NCBI GenBank assembly: GCA_014058105.1
Contig: JACGCM010000669.1
Coordinates: 1,302,001 to 1,366,000 of the forward strand
DNA length: 64,000 nt
Source: Kingdonia uniflora
Lineage: Eukaryota > Streptophyta > Magnoliopsida > Ranunculales > Circaeasteraceae
Direction: 5' to 3'
A program made the translations under genes and the position numbers. This document shows, piece by piece, positions 12,439 to 23,760 of the stretch. The notes under the pieces were generated by a model. That model did no database searches and was not told where the DNA came from. It worked only from the letters and a program-made list of their open reading frames with translations. Each line of letters opens with the position of its first letter. Within the stretch, counting starts at the first letter, position 1.

Positions 12439-12456
12439 TTCCCACAGACGGCGCCA
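12439..12456 (-). other. Primer binding site of element A
   Basis: Minus strand TGGCGCCGTCTGTGGGAA, two bases after the LTR end. Its first nine bases fit the complement of a plant tRNA-Asp 3' end and the rest diverges. The same site occurs in F (36626-36643) and, mutated, in B and E. Confidence 0.7.
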
Positions 12457-12458
12457 AA

Positions 12459-13036
12459 TGTAATGGCCAAATTTTGTAAGCTCGAAATGGTTAGGAATTA
12501 ACTATCACACCAATGAACCTGTAATAATATTCTAATGGAAAGTAAGAAATGGAAACATGTATTTTAGCGTGGAAAACCTCTGAATATATAAAAAACTATG
12601 ACCTCGTATGAAGGATTTTTGTAAAAGTATCTTTATTGCTTGGAGTGGATATCTTTATTACAAGTGATATCTAAAATATAGAAATGTTTTTGATCTAGTT
12701 AATAAGAAGTTTGTACAATTTTTCTGGCCCCTGTCTCTTTTGGAACTTTTCCTTTATATAGGCTTTTCCCACAGCTCTTCATTGTGCTGGAATACGTTTT
12801 CCAAATAATGTGGTTAGTGGCCGTTGACTGAATAACTGACGAGTTCGTAGGAGATAGTTGTCTTTGACAAGATAATGTTTTATGGGTTTAGCTCGATCCA
12901 CGTTCTTGAGTAGTTCGTGGGGTTGGTTGGAATACTGACTAGAGTGTTAAGTGTTAAAAATGCGTAAGCCTTATATGGAGGTAAATCGATCTTTATGATC
13001 TCAATTTTGAGTAAGATCGAGGGATAAGTCCCTACA
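12459..13036 (-). repeat. 5' LTR of element A (578 bp)
   Basis: On the plus strand it starts TGTAATGGCC and ends GTCCCTACA; read on the minus strand it is TG...CA bounded. It matches both LTRs of B. A minus-strand TATA box (TATATAAAG, 12752-12760 region) sits mid-LTR and should set the U3/R boundary of the genomic RNA. The block TTTAGCGTGGAAAACCT (about 12563) is conserved in all large-element LTRs here. Confidence 0.95.
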
Positions 13037-13407
13037 AATTCGAATTGACTGAAAGATGTATTGATGAAGGTAGGCAAATGATATCTATCTGAGGGTGCGT
13101 TTATTGGAGCTACTGATGGAGGTACTTGACTATTTATTGTAAACTCCTTCTTTGCGGATATGTTATTTGTACGAATATGATCTGAGGAGATATTTTATAA
13201 AATAGAAGGTATTAGCTTTCAAAATATTATCGGGCTTCTGTTGATATTCTTGTTTCTAAAAGTATATTCTTTTAAAATATATCCTTCCTCAAATATTTTG
13301 ATGGTGTCTAGAGATCTTCATGTTGGCTATATAAAGTGGTAATCCTTATCAGCTATACCTTATACCTTCTGCAAGAGAAGCTTGTTGTTGATTAATTCTA
13401 AGTGACC
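13037..13407 (+). promoter_or_regulatory. Upstream region of antisense unit 2 in element E with TATA box
   Basis: No coding potential. CTATATAAAG at 13327-13336 is about 75 bases upstream of the ATG at 13408, a normal plant TATA-to-ATG distance. It sits in the same relative place as the TATA boxes of A and B. Confidence 0.4.
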
Positions 13408-13759
13408 ATGGTGAGGATACGTTCCCAGCGTGTTCGTAATACAGTAAAAGGTAGGTTGAATATCAAAGTGATTGAACTCCGCGAGTGGTACTTTCGCCTG
13501 CTACCTTATAATACTGTATTACCAGAGAGGTCGTTGAAGTTAGGCGGGGTAGATGACGAAGGCAGGCGTGGAGAGTATGATCACTTTTCTGGTGTGATGT
13601 GTTCCGTGAGTTGCTCTTGGATACAACTTTACGAGAAGAAGCTGTTTGAGAGATCACACAAGGCAAACTTGCAAAGAAGATGAGAGAGCAGCAGGAGGGG
13701 AGATAATAAAATGTGGTGTGGTGAATCATCTGGGCTGCTTTAAATGTAACTACATGTGA
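13408..13759 (+). pseudogene. Antisense unit 2 of element E (small Cys-rich protein)
   Basis: I chose ATG 13408 because all copies begin MVR/MVxTRS-like; an upstream GTG in frame is not conserved. The N-terminus MVRIRSQRVRNTVKGRL matches B and D. After a frameshift near 13580 the frame continues to KCGVVNHLGCFKCN and stops at 13757-13759. AATAAATAAATAA at about 13785 is a plausible polyadenylation signal. About 115 residues if intact. The family is unknown to me, and the Cys/His-rich ending suggests a small metal-binding fold at most. Confidence 0.55.
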
Positions 13760-14333
13760 TTATAAGCTCGAACTTTGAGAGCTCGAAATAAATAAATAAT
13801 CTGTTTATAGTATTCTATTTTTGTTATTTGTAGAATAAGGCAGATTGAATCTGTGAACTAAAATAAATAAGATCAATATGTTTGTTAACTTTCATGTGGC
13901 ATATATTATGGATTACAGCTGCCTGGCTTTAATAACTGTACATATAATTTTGAATTTTAAATAATGAGCTATTTTAGGAATGATGTATATTATGGTACAA
14001 TCTTGGTTGAGTATAAAAGCAAGGTGATTGATCGTGTATACTACTTTGGGAAAGAGGGACATAATTTTTTAATGGTAGAAGGTAAAGATAGACGTGATAA
14101 CAGTAGACGTTATCATAGAAGTCATGATGATGTTGTGAGATGAAAAAATGTGACTGTAGAGACAATAAGGGTGACTGATACGTGTTTGAAAGAGCCATTA
14201 TTTCGTAAACCGAGGTAGAGTATAAAAATTTGTCTCTCTCTCTCTCTCATAAATTATCTACAGTTATAGAGAAAGAAAAAGTGGTGCAAGTAGTGTCTCT
14301 AAAGAGAAAAAATATTTAAGTTATGAGTATATT
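13760..14333. other. Spacer between units 2 and 3 of element E
   Basis: AT-rich, no supported gene. It contains a (TC)n run at about 14230-14247 directly after GAGTATAAAAATT. In element D the matching GAGTATAAAATTGG lies inside the unit 3 start (ATG 40459), so the E copy may have lost an upstream start there. Confidence 0.4.
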
Positions 14334-17300
14334 ATGGTAGGGAAAGTTTCATCCGGTGATAAAAAATTGTTGGAGAAACAACGGGAGCGGTCAGTCATTA
14401 TGAAACGTGCGGGTAAAATAGAAGATTGTGGGTTTTCTAGTACAGGTTAGCAGCTTGCTCTTATGTTTTGATTGTATTGTCTAGTACTCTGTATACGATG
14501 TTGTATGTTCATTGCCTTTTTATGAGATTTGTTTTGGGGATATCAAAGTTGAGAATGTAGGGGATAAAAACTGAGTATTTTCCTGTATTTTTACCGTTTT
14601 ACACAAGCTTTGGGTATGGGAACAAACTGTAAAGAAATTATTTTTTTTTTTGGAGAAGAAGAGGGAAAGTTAAAAATGATTTTCTAATATTTTGGGGAGT
14701 TTGGAAATAAATGCCTTTACTGGATAAAAAGTATAGGTGGGGTTGTCTCTGCTGTGTATATGGTATTGCATATAATTGTCTAAATATTAAATCATAGATT
14801 TATAGAAAATGATAAAAGATTGTGTGTACCTATAGGTCCAGCATGTACTCAAAAAATATAAATCCCATGAGTAAATTTGTAGTATCATCTAGTTTAGAGG
14901 AGGCATCATCGTCAGGTAGGGAGGATGATTGTAGTAGTATGGAAGAGACTGTAGATATGGTTGAAGTGACTATTGGTGTAAAGGTTGGAGAATCCAGTTT
15001 AGTAAATAAAGTTGTAGTGGAAGTTGATAAAAAAGTGAAAGATAAATCATTTTTCATATATCCCGAAGGAGTATATGAAGAAGTTAAAAGGAGAGTGGGG
15101 AAATTATGTAACGAAACAAGGTCGGTGTTTTAGGAGTTATGTACTGGGAAAAGGGGAGTAAGAGGTATACTACCAAGTTCCATGCCTAGATAAGTAGAAA
15201 AAGGAGAAAGTTATTAGGGAAGATGTAGAAATTTTGTACTACAATGGTGCGGGGATGACAGGCCTGAATGATGGGTTTTTGTCCTATCTGAACCATGTTG
15301 TTTATGGCTTTAGGATTCTTCTAACCTTCCTTCAGAAAAGAGTTATGAATATATTGCAGTGCTACCTTACCCAATTAAACGGCAATGTATTTGAGATGAT
15401 GAGGGTGTATGAGGCACTGAATGATAAGTGCAAAAAGGATAGGACTATAAAACAATTTGTGGCAGACAACGTACTATAATTTTATTGAATGAAGTTTGTC
15501 AAAGGTTGTAATAGCGGTTACCTGTATAGTGATTCTTTTAGGCCAAAGTTTTTTTACTTTGAATCTGTAGGTAGACCATGGAATGACCACTTTCTATGGG
15601 TAGGGGCAATTATATGCTAGTTCCAGATGAACCAGCGCTTGTCTTGAACCATAAGTATTATAATTCAAGTAAGTTACATCTGTCAAATTTGACCAAATAT
15701 TAGTTTGTCTTCAAGCTACTAACTATTTACTTGGTTTTGTTTGTCAGGTCCTAATCCCAAAACTTCGCTTAATAATACAAGCTTATTCGACTGCATAGCC
15801 CTTGAGTAGGTTGAGCTAAAGCAAATACTCAGTGAGTAAGGTATCCGTAGGGGCAAGAGGATAGACTCTAGAGTGCCCAAGGTATAATAAGCTCACAAAA
15901 ATTAAGTTATGGTTATGAAGAAGAAGACCCCTCTTCTTTTAGGTGACTTGACTATTCTTCCACCACTAAAGCCAGAGAATACGAATGTTAGGCAAAAATT
16001 TTGGAGGGTAAATAAACTAGTACCAGAAGCTTCTCCTTCTACTGCGGTGGCGGCCCAAGGGACAGAGGGTGGTGAGCTTACTGCTAGAGGTGTAGTCGAG
16101 GTGCAGGTAATGAGTGAGGTCACTCCCTCAGATGCGGACAAGGGGTCGCAGAAAAGGAAACGTCATGAGGGTGAAGGCAGTGATCACACTAGTGCCAAAG
16201 CAGTAGCCAAGCTGAGAGAGATGGAGCAAAAATACTTTACGATGGCAGGGACTGAGCTGCATAAGCTTGATGATATGTTTCTTAGGCATACTCTGGGGAT
16301 ACGTCCTAATATTTTCTATGTGCTGTATTTGTGATTTGAAATATGTCTTACTGATCTTGTGTATTATATTGGTAGCTCTCGATATTGATAAAGGGAGCTA
16401 CAAATTCATTAAAAAGAGGAGTCAGGAGTTTGGAGAGCTTACTCATAGGCTCGATATTTAAACAACTCAGATGAAGGAGATCAAGGAGGAGCTCATGAAA
16501 GAAAGAGAGCGAGTTAGGCAAAAGAGTTAAAGGTTGCTGAAGGGTGGTATGCAGATTTGTTTGAGCGTGAGGAGACTATCTCACAATCATTTATGGAGCT
16601 ACGGGCAGAAAAAGACTATTTTGACCAATCTTATTGCTACTTCTAGTTGACTGCTGCTGATAGAGAGCTGGGTTGAACTGGCAAATATAAGGAGATAGTC
16701 TTTACTTCAGATGCAGGGGACGAAGTGGTTGAAGATGTTGTTGTACCAGCCACTGTATTTGCTTCTCAATCTAAACAAGTTTGAGCTGCTAATAGTAAAG
16801 TGGATCCTCCGTCTGAGGTAGAGACTAACAAGAATATTTAATTAATCTGTGGTATTCAGTTTTGAACTTATACTATTTTGTCTTGACTTTGATAAGATTG
16901 TACTCTGTGTGGTCTTAAAACTATTAAGTTTGATAGACGCTTTTTATTATTTTCTGTTTGCATGTTTGTATGATAACAAAATCATTTACAATATGTGCTG
17001 GAGGTAGAGCGGTTGAGGAAAGCTGTTTCTGACCTAGAGAGATTGTTGAGTAGAGTAAGGGATTAGGTGGCTCGTATTCAACAGGTACTAAAAAAACTGA
17101 GTATGAGAGAAGGCAGTTTAAGTCAAATTTGGAGAAAAACTTTAAAGAATTATATGACCTTTAATGTAGATATGCTAAGATAAAAATATAAAGGAATAAA
17201 GTTTAAAAAAAGAAAAGGAAAAGGGGCCGTTAGTACGAGAACTGAAATACTTGTCCTATTTTAGTAACCTGAGTGATAAGGTTATGTGTCAAAAGCTGTG

Positions 17301-18768
17301 GGTTGTTTTGACACTGTATTTCGAGGCCGAAGTAGATAGTGAGTGGGGTTTAAAAAAAATTATGTAGAACTTTTGAAGGAAAAGGGTGTAGTACCTGACC
17401 TAGCTCGAGTTATGTTTTTAGCTCAAGAAGCACGTAATCGTCATAGTGTAGTGGAAAAATAATACTCAGCTCAAGCTAGTGTGTCTGTTATATGGGGTGA
17501 TGTAGGACCCTTACCTGATACTCTTAGCTTTATGTAGGATCGAAGGGCAATGAGGATTGTATTTTTCAGGATAAGGAGAGAGCAAACAGAGGTACAAAGG
17601 AAATTATAGGGTAAGGCAAGGGAGATACAAAACATGCTGACGTAAAGTATGAAGCAAAAAATGTCTTTATCAAATCAATTGACAAAAAAAACAATTGTTA
17701 AAAAGAAGGTATAAGGTGATTTAGGAGCGTTAGGTGTCTTGCAAAAGGAAACGTGTAAGCGTTTGTACAGGGCGCATATACAATTGAGGGAGCATCTGTA
17801 TTCATCACGGGCAAAGGTCGTAACTTAAACAGACCATGAACATCATATGGAAAGTGTGATTGATTTTTATGGAGGGGAACCAGCGAGGGTGGAGAACTAA
17901 TTTAGGAAGTATGTAATGGATTGTGGCAAGTATTTTGATGTAAAGAACAAAAAAGGGAAAAATATGTGGTTTACAAAAGATGAGGAGGAAAAGGTTATTA
18001 AAAAACCAGTTCCTTAACCGGCGCCAAATTTGTTAGGAGATGATGAGGAGGAAGTCAAGAGTTTAATACCTCGATTACGGCGAAAATAACGTCAGCGGGA
18101 GGTGGTGACCTTTATAGCTTCTTTAAACGTGCAGGTAGATAGGTTAAAGAGCTCGAGAGATAAGGGGCAGTCATCTCAGAGCTCGAGAAAGCAAAAGTAA
18201 AGTAGTTAAGTTTCTTTCCAACTTGCATATGCATTAGGTGTTTGTACACCATTTTGATGATAAATAAAATCTATTCTCTACTATGATAATATAAAATATG
18301 AAATAGAGCTATGAATCGATATTACTCAAATATTATGCTCTTGAGTAAAATTGTTAATTGTGATATGTAAATTGTTTAGATACACGAACTAGTATGTATG
18401 TGAAAGTTGACTGTTGCTGCAGGGTGAATTGGCAAAGATTCAAATCTAGTGTGAAGCATTGCGTGTGGTAAATGAAAAATTAAACACTGAAAAGGAGTAA
18501 TGAAATGCAGTGGCTACTGAGTTAAATATAAAAATAGAGGTGAGAGTAATGAAATGCAGTAGCTCGTTTGACCGAACAACTGGAAGATAAGGAGGTTACA
18601 CTAGCTTTTGAGCTGAAAAAAATGGAGGGGCTAAAAGAAGTTATAAAGAAAAACAAGTTGGTGCATGTGCAACTTTCTGGGAGGGTGCCAGAGTTGATGC
18701 ATCTGCGACTTTCTGGGAATGGGGAAAGTTCGCGTGGCAATGTGCTGCCTGATAGCTCAAGTGATTGA
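14334..18768 (+). pseudogene. Antisense unit 3 of element E: coiled-coil extra ORF, diverged and extended
   Basis: Inferred exon 1 is 14334-14445 (donor CAG/GTTAGC), exon 2 is 14836-15668 (donor AA/GTAAGT) and exon 3 starts at 15748 (acceptor GTCAG). Later limits are unclear. Exon 2 keeps the domain landmarks LTQLNGNVFEMM and PWNDHFLWVGA. Exon 3 encodes Ser/Thr-rich sequence and a KRKRHEGEG nuclear-signal-like stretch. Coiled coil follows from 16400. The conserved LYFEAEVD...LLKEKG block lies near 17310-17380, but sequence then continues another 1.4 kb with Lys/Glu-rich segments not present in A or B, ending at 18768. A 45-base tandem duplication lies near 18655-18720. Many stops. Confidence 0.55.
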
Positions 18769-18961
18769 ATATGCATTTTGAATGTAAAAAGAAATGATTC
18801 ATAATATACCAATGGAAATATAGTAGATAAAGTATAGTGAAATTTGACTGATAATAGAATTAGCGATCTATACATATTTGTACTGACCTTCTAATGATCC
18901 AATTGCGATGTAGACGTCTGGTAGCCGTATTGTTAAACCAATAGTCGTCCTGTGGTATGAT

Positions 18962-19265
18962 AGAAGATCAAAATGTCTAAATCAATAAGCGACTTATTAT
19001 GTAATAGAAGATCAGTTTGGCTAAAGCAACAAATAATCTGTTGTGTAAAAGAAGATCAGCTTGGCTCAAGCAACATACGATCTGTAACATAAGAGAAGAT
19101 CAGATCGGCTAAAGCAACAAGCGATCTGTTTTATAATAGGAGATTAGAGTGGCTAAAGCATCAAATAATCTGTAATGTAATAGAAGATCAGATTGGCAGA
19201 AGCAACAAACGATCTCTAATGTAATAGAAGATTAGATTGGTTAAAGCAACAAATAATCTGTAATA
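18962..19265. repeat. Tandem array, about 44-bp unit (element E)
   Basis: AGAAGATCA-type landmarks recur at 18962, 19006, 19049, 19093, 19138, 19182 and 19226. Each unit contains GGCTAAAGCAACAA and ATCTGT. About seven copies, at the same place (between unit 3 end and pol end) as the 160-bp array of A but unrelated in sequence. Confidence 0.9.
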
Positions 19266-19339
19266 GTAGAATAGGGTGAACCTATTGGTAACCTGTAATT
19301 TTATAAATGTGTTATATATATAGAAGTACTTGTATGATA

Positions 19340-19525
19340 TATTAGAAAAGTACTGTAATATAGGGCAACCAGACACAAGTATTTCATTGTTGTAAGATTG
19401 TCATACAAAAATGTTAGATATAGTAAAAAAGTATTGTATGAAATAGTAGAAAGTACTCTGATATACGGCGATCAAACATAAGTACTTCATTGATGTAAGA
19501 CTGACGTACAAGATAATATAAATAG
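19340..19525. repeat. Two-copy repeat of about 103 bp beside the 44-bp array
   Basis: AGAAAAGTACTGTAATATAGGGCAACC at about 19343 is repeated as AGAAAGTACTCTGATATACGGCGATC at about 19449, each followed by a similar CATTG.TGTAAGA...GTACAA/CATACAA tail. Confidence 0.8.
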
Positions 19526-19550
19526 TAGAAAAGTGCACTGTGATTGATTA

Positions 19551-20830
19551 TTATCTGCGATATAACTTTAATCTCCTCGTATTCTACAGAGTAGGGACTC
19601 GATCTCCATGTTCTGTGATACGGCCGTAAGAGCCAAGTCTACTTTTCCCAACAATGATAAATGGCCCTTCCCAATTTTTTGTGAGTTTCCCAACATTGAG
19701 TTCCTTTCTATGTTTTGGTACCTCTCGTGGGATGAGATCTTTAATTTCGAACTCTCTATGACGAACTCATTTGTTATATGATATGGCTAATGCCTGATGG
19801 TATCTTCCCAAGTTCATGATTGTTCTGTCTCTTGTTTCTTCGATCTAATTCATGATATAGGCCAACTGGAACTTGTTTTCTTTGTCTGTAATGGTATGGT
19901 CTCGTAATACATGATGATATTATGAGGGAATGATTGCTTCGGTACCGTATGCCAACAAGAACAGCGTACATCCAGTCAATACTCGAGGTGTTGTTCGATA
20001 TGCCCATAACACATACGATAATTCTTGCACCCAATTACGCTTCTTTTCAATCAAGCACATTTTGATTCCGTCGACTGTCGATTATAGTTCAATTCGTGAT
20101 TTCGACCTGACTATTTCCTTGCGGGTAATATGAATTTAAAGGAGAGTGGATGACGTTGTGCTGGTTGTGAAACTCAATGGCCTTGGAGTCAACGAACTGA
20201 GGTTCTTTATCCATTCTAATGAGGTATGGGCAGCCAAACTATAATATAATGGTTTCCCATATAAACTTGATGACTTCGTCTTCACGTGTTCGACACAAAA
20301 GAACCGCTTCTACCCACTTGGTGAAGTAGTCCGTTGCTACTAGGAGGTGTTTCCTTTTTCCTAGCGTAGCTGGGAATTTTCAACGAGGTTGAGGCCCCAT
20401 CTTTTGAATGGCCAGACAACTTTACTAAATGGAGTTCCAAGGCTGGAGCTTGAATTTGAGATCTATGATATTGGCAGGCACCACACTTGCTCGCATATTC
20501 GATGACTTGAGCTTTTATTTTAGGCCAATAGACTCCTTGAGTAAGAACTCGATTTGCTAAAGATTGTCCTGCTGCATGGGATCTACAAGTGCATTCATGA
20601 AGTTCGTATAGGAAGTCTTGAGCCTCTTTATCAGATAAACATTGGAGATAGGGTTCAATCACTGACTTTTTATAAATGAAGTTATTAGCAACGACGTATC
20701 ACTTAGCATTGTCCAGCAAATGTCTTCTTTCAGTAGGATCTTTAGGGAGTTTACCATAAAATTTGTTTTTGGACCCGATATATGTGAGAAATAGTCGTCT
20801 CTAGTCATCTTCATCCTCTTTACCGCCCCC
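19551..20830 (-). pseudogene. Integrase of element E
   Basis: Ends with RVPTL, NTRRLKLYRR and TAA (plus 19551-19553). The zinc-binding region LHECTCRSH...CGACQ is preserved. The first catalytic Asp in the WG-x-D-L block is Asn (WGLNLV). The third acidic residue is kept (NSQVEITN). Stops and frameshifts throughout, one near 20400. Confidence 0.8.
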
Positions 20831-21340
20831 AGTATTAATAGAACTTGAGCTGATGATGTTAATATTGGGGGTGGATATTACTTTGATCATCAAATATCGA
20901 GCTTATGTTCCGAGGACTCCCGTAAGATAGGCAAAGGAATCAGAATATTTATTTTCTCTGCGAGGCAAATGTTCAATGGTAGCCTTCTTGAATCTGCTCA
21001 TTCTGTCGGTTACTGCTGCAGTGTAATCAATTATTTTTCCATTTTTCTGAAACTTTTGTGTATAATGGTTCACTATGAGTAAAGAGTTTGTGTATGCAGA
21101 TAACTCGGGAACCCATATCTCAAGAGCCATCTCTAGATCATAGATTAGGGCCTCATATTACAATGATAGAATATGAGAAAGGTGGCTTCAAAGTTAAGTC
21201 AGATTGCTTTCTCAATTCTATCATTGAAAGGTGTAATAAGAACGATCCCGGTGCCTGACCCAGTAGGTCCGGCAGAATCTTCAGTTAGAAGGTGCCAACC
21301 TTTCTTGTAGATCTAATATGATATTTCCTTAAATTATTCC
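20831..21340 (-). pseudogene. Archaeal-type RNase H of element E
   Basis: Contains PELSAYTNSLLIVNHY (the catalytic Asp of the usual YTDS is Asn) and EHLPRRENKYSDSFAYLTGVL, the C-terminal hallmark. Upstream DSAGPTGSGTGIVLI is readable in another frame. Confidence 0.65.
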
Positions 21341-22700
21341 TCATTTATTTCGGTACGTACTATCTTCTTCCCATTCAAGATCATCTACTAGTAAGTCTAC
21401 AAGGAAATCTGCTACTGCTTGCCCTTTTTCAAAATGCCGTGGTTTAAAGCGTATATTGTGCTCACCAAGAGTAACCGACCATTGCAGGACTCGTCTGGAT
21501 TTTTCTTGTTTGGACACGATTTTGCGCAAAAGATAATTTTTCATTACTCGAACTGAGTGAGCTTAGAAATATTGTTTTAACTACTGCGATATGTAAAAGA
21601 GAGCTAAAAGCAGTTTCTCAATCTTCATGTACTATATTTCTGTTTGGGTGAGAGTCTTGTTGATGAAGTAAACAGGCTTCTCCGTCTTATCATCAAGTCG
21701 AATGAGAACTGAGCTCAGTAATTCATAAGTAATGGCAAGATATATGTGAGTTCTTCTCCTTCCTTGGGTTTACTTATCATTGGTAGCTTTCCCAAATAGT
21801 ATTTTAGCTCCTGAAATGTTGCCTCACATTCTGCAAATCCACTCGATCCCAAAATCTTTTTTAGGTTTCTTTTTCTTCGTCCCTTCGCATAGTAGGTCGA
21901 ATAACCATCGGGACCAGCTTGAAGACTTGGAGACAAAATGATTTATTACTGCTATCTTGCCAGCTAGCTTCTATACGTCTTTTTTTACCTTTCGAGAAGG
22001 CATAGATTACAATGTACGAATACGATCTGGGTCAGCCTTGATACCTTGCTTGCTGGTCAAATGGCCTAAAAATTTGCTTGATTGGACTCCGAATTGGCAT
22101 TTGTTAGGATTTAGTTTTATTTTGTAAAACCAAAGAATTTTGAAGGTCGTATGTAAATTTGCTACATGGTTTTCCTTCTTGAGACTTATACATAGCATAT
22201 CATTAATGTAAACTTCCATTGGTTTACCATGATGGTCTTTGAACATCTGCGTCATTAGTCTTTGGTAAGCGGCTCCTACATTCTAGAGGTCAAAAGGCAT
22301 GACCTTTTAGCAATACAAACTATGCTCTATGATGAAAGCTATTTTTTCTTGGTCTTCGGGTAATAAAGGTATCTGATTATACCCAGCCGCATCGTCTATC
22401 ATAGATAAGAGTTCGTATCCCATAGTAGAATCTACAAGATGGTTTATGATAGAAAGTGGAAAACTATCTTTTAGAGTATGTTTGTTGAGGTTCATGAAAT
22501 CTACGCATACTCTGATCTTGCTATTTTTTTGGTACAGCTACAATGTTCGAGATCCATTCTGGGTAGTTGGGTTTCCGGATAAAACCAACTTTGATAAGTT
22601 TATCGATATCTTTATTGACTTCTTCTCAAAGACTTCGTTCATAAGTTCTCTATTTTCGTTTGACTGCCTCAGCTTTATCCTTCAAACTAAGCTTGTAGCA
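21341..22700 (-). pseudogene. Reverse transcriptase and RNase H of element E
   Basis: RT motifs LSMIDDAAGYNQI, the box VYINDML (YIDD with Asp-to-Asn) and FLGHLTSKQGIKADP, then RNase H remnants with YLGKLPMISKP and VLQWSVTLGEHNIRFKP. Several frame changes. Confidence 0.85.
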
Positions 22701-23760
22701 AGCTATATTTGGATCAATGGCTGGCATTTTGTGGAACGTCCACGCGAAAACATCAATATTGTCCTTGAGAAATTGAATAAGAGCATTACACTCTATCATG
22801 GGAAAAATAGTCCCAATATAGGTACCCCGTTTATCTTCATTGATCTTAATGTATTATGTAGTTTTTATGCTTAGCAGCTGGTTTTCTATAATATTTTATA
22901 TGGTTTTCTGTAATTACTATGCGAGCTGTGGTATCGATGGATCTGTCATGGTGGTAACAAAATTTTCACAAGCTTGACCTAACTTTTAGCTGCCTTTAAT
23001 TTCGTAAATGCCACCATTCCAATCGAATTGTAGCACCAAATGATAGGTTGATGGGATAGCTCGCATGTTATACAGCCAACAGCGTCCCATGATTCCCAAA
23101 TAGTAGGATCTTGCATTGATGACGTAAAATATTATGTCAACCATTGCCTATCTAGTTGTAATAAGAAGTATGATCTTTCCTACACTTTCTTCCTTAGAGT
23201 CGTTAAAGCCACTGATATCGACGTCACTGGGTTGTACTTTGTCGGCATGTCCCATCTGATCGATCCTGCTTTAAAAAAGTAGCTCAATATTACTGCTAGT
23301 ATCCACAATTATTGTATGTAGTCAGATATTTTTCATTTTTAGCATAATCACGAGTACATCATGATGAGGAAAATTAATGTGGCAAACATTGTAATCTTCA
23401 AAGGAGATCCCTGTGGGATGGGAACTAGATACAGGGAGTAACCGAGCTTATTTATCAACCATGGAAAAATCGTGGCATTGGCTGAGACATCATCTTTTAC
23501 ATCTAATCGACCTGTTAATGGTATGCTTCTTGATAAAGTGGCTAAGGGAGATATGGTATAAATGTTTATCCATTGCTGCTTCTTCGATCTGTAAGATCGC
23601 AATAGTAAGCTTGTAACTCCCATTTTTATAACTTTTAACGTCCACTATGTACTCATGCATTTGTCTGTCCTCAAAAATATACTCTAACAGTCACTGTAAA
23701 GCTAAGTAATGTTCTGTGTCGTGATACCAAAATTTGTGGTGTATGCAATAAGGTTTGCAC
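22701..23760 (-). pseudogene. Protease, linker and zinc knuckle remnant of element E
   Basis: The protease active site reads IIVDTSSNIELLF near 23305, keeping the D-T-S triad. A knuckle remnant YCIHHKFWYHDTEHYLAL near 23740 has lost its last Cys. Confidence 0.65.

Larger units (their letters stand above)
1..13036 (-). mobile_element. Element A: Ty3/gypsy (Tat-like) LTR retrotransposon, left end outside window
   Basis: Minus-strand element whose 5' LTR is at the right end (12459-13036), followed leftwards by primer binding site, gag, protease, RT, RNase H, archaeal-type RNase H and integrase, then a tandem-repeat array and a plus-strand three-unit block. Position 1 corresponds to about 45365 in the sister copy B, so roughly 1.3 kb including the 3' LTR should lie left of the window. 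The 5 bases after the 5' LTR are AATTC, which should recur at the missing left edge. Sequence, order and spacing match B throughout. Differences are an A-specific gag deletion, a longer repeat array, and the absence of B's 815-bp insertion and RT duplication. Confidence 0.9.

Noticed and set aside
18962..19265. Regular 44-bp repeats resembling a CRISPR array
   Set aside because: Unit is one continuous tandem repeat without unique spacers, in a plant retrotransposon.
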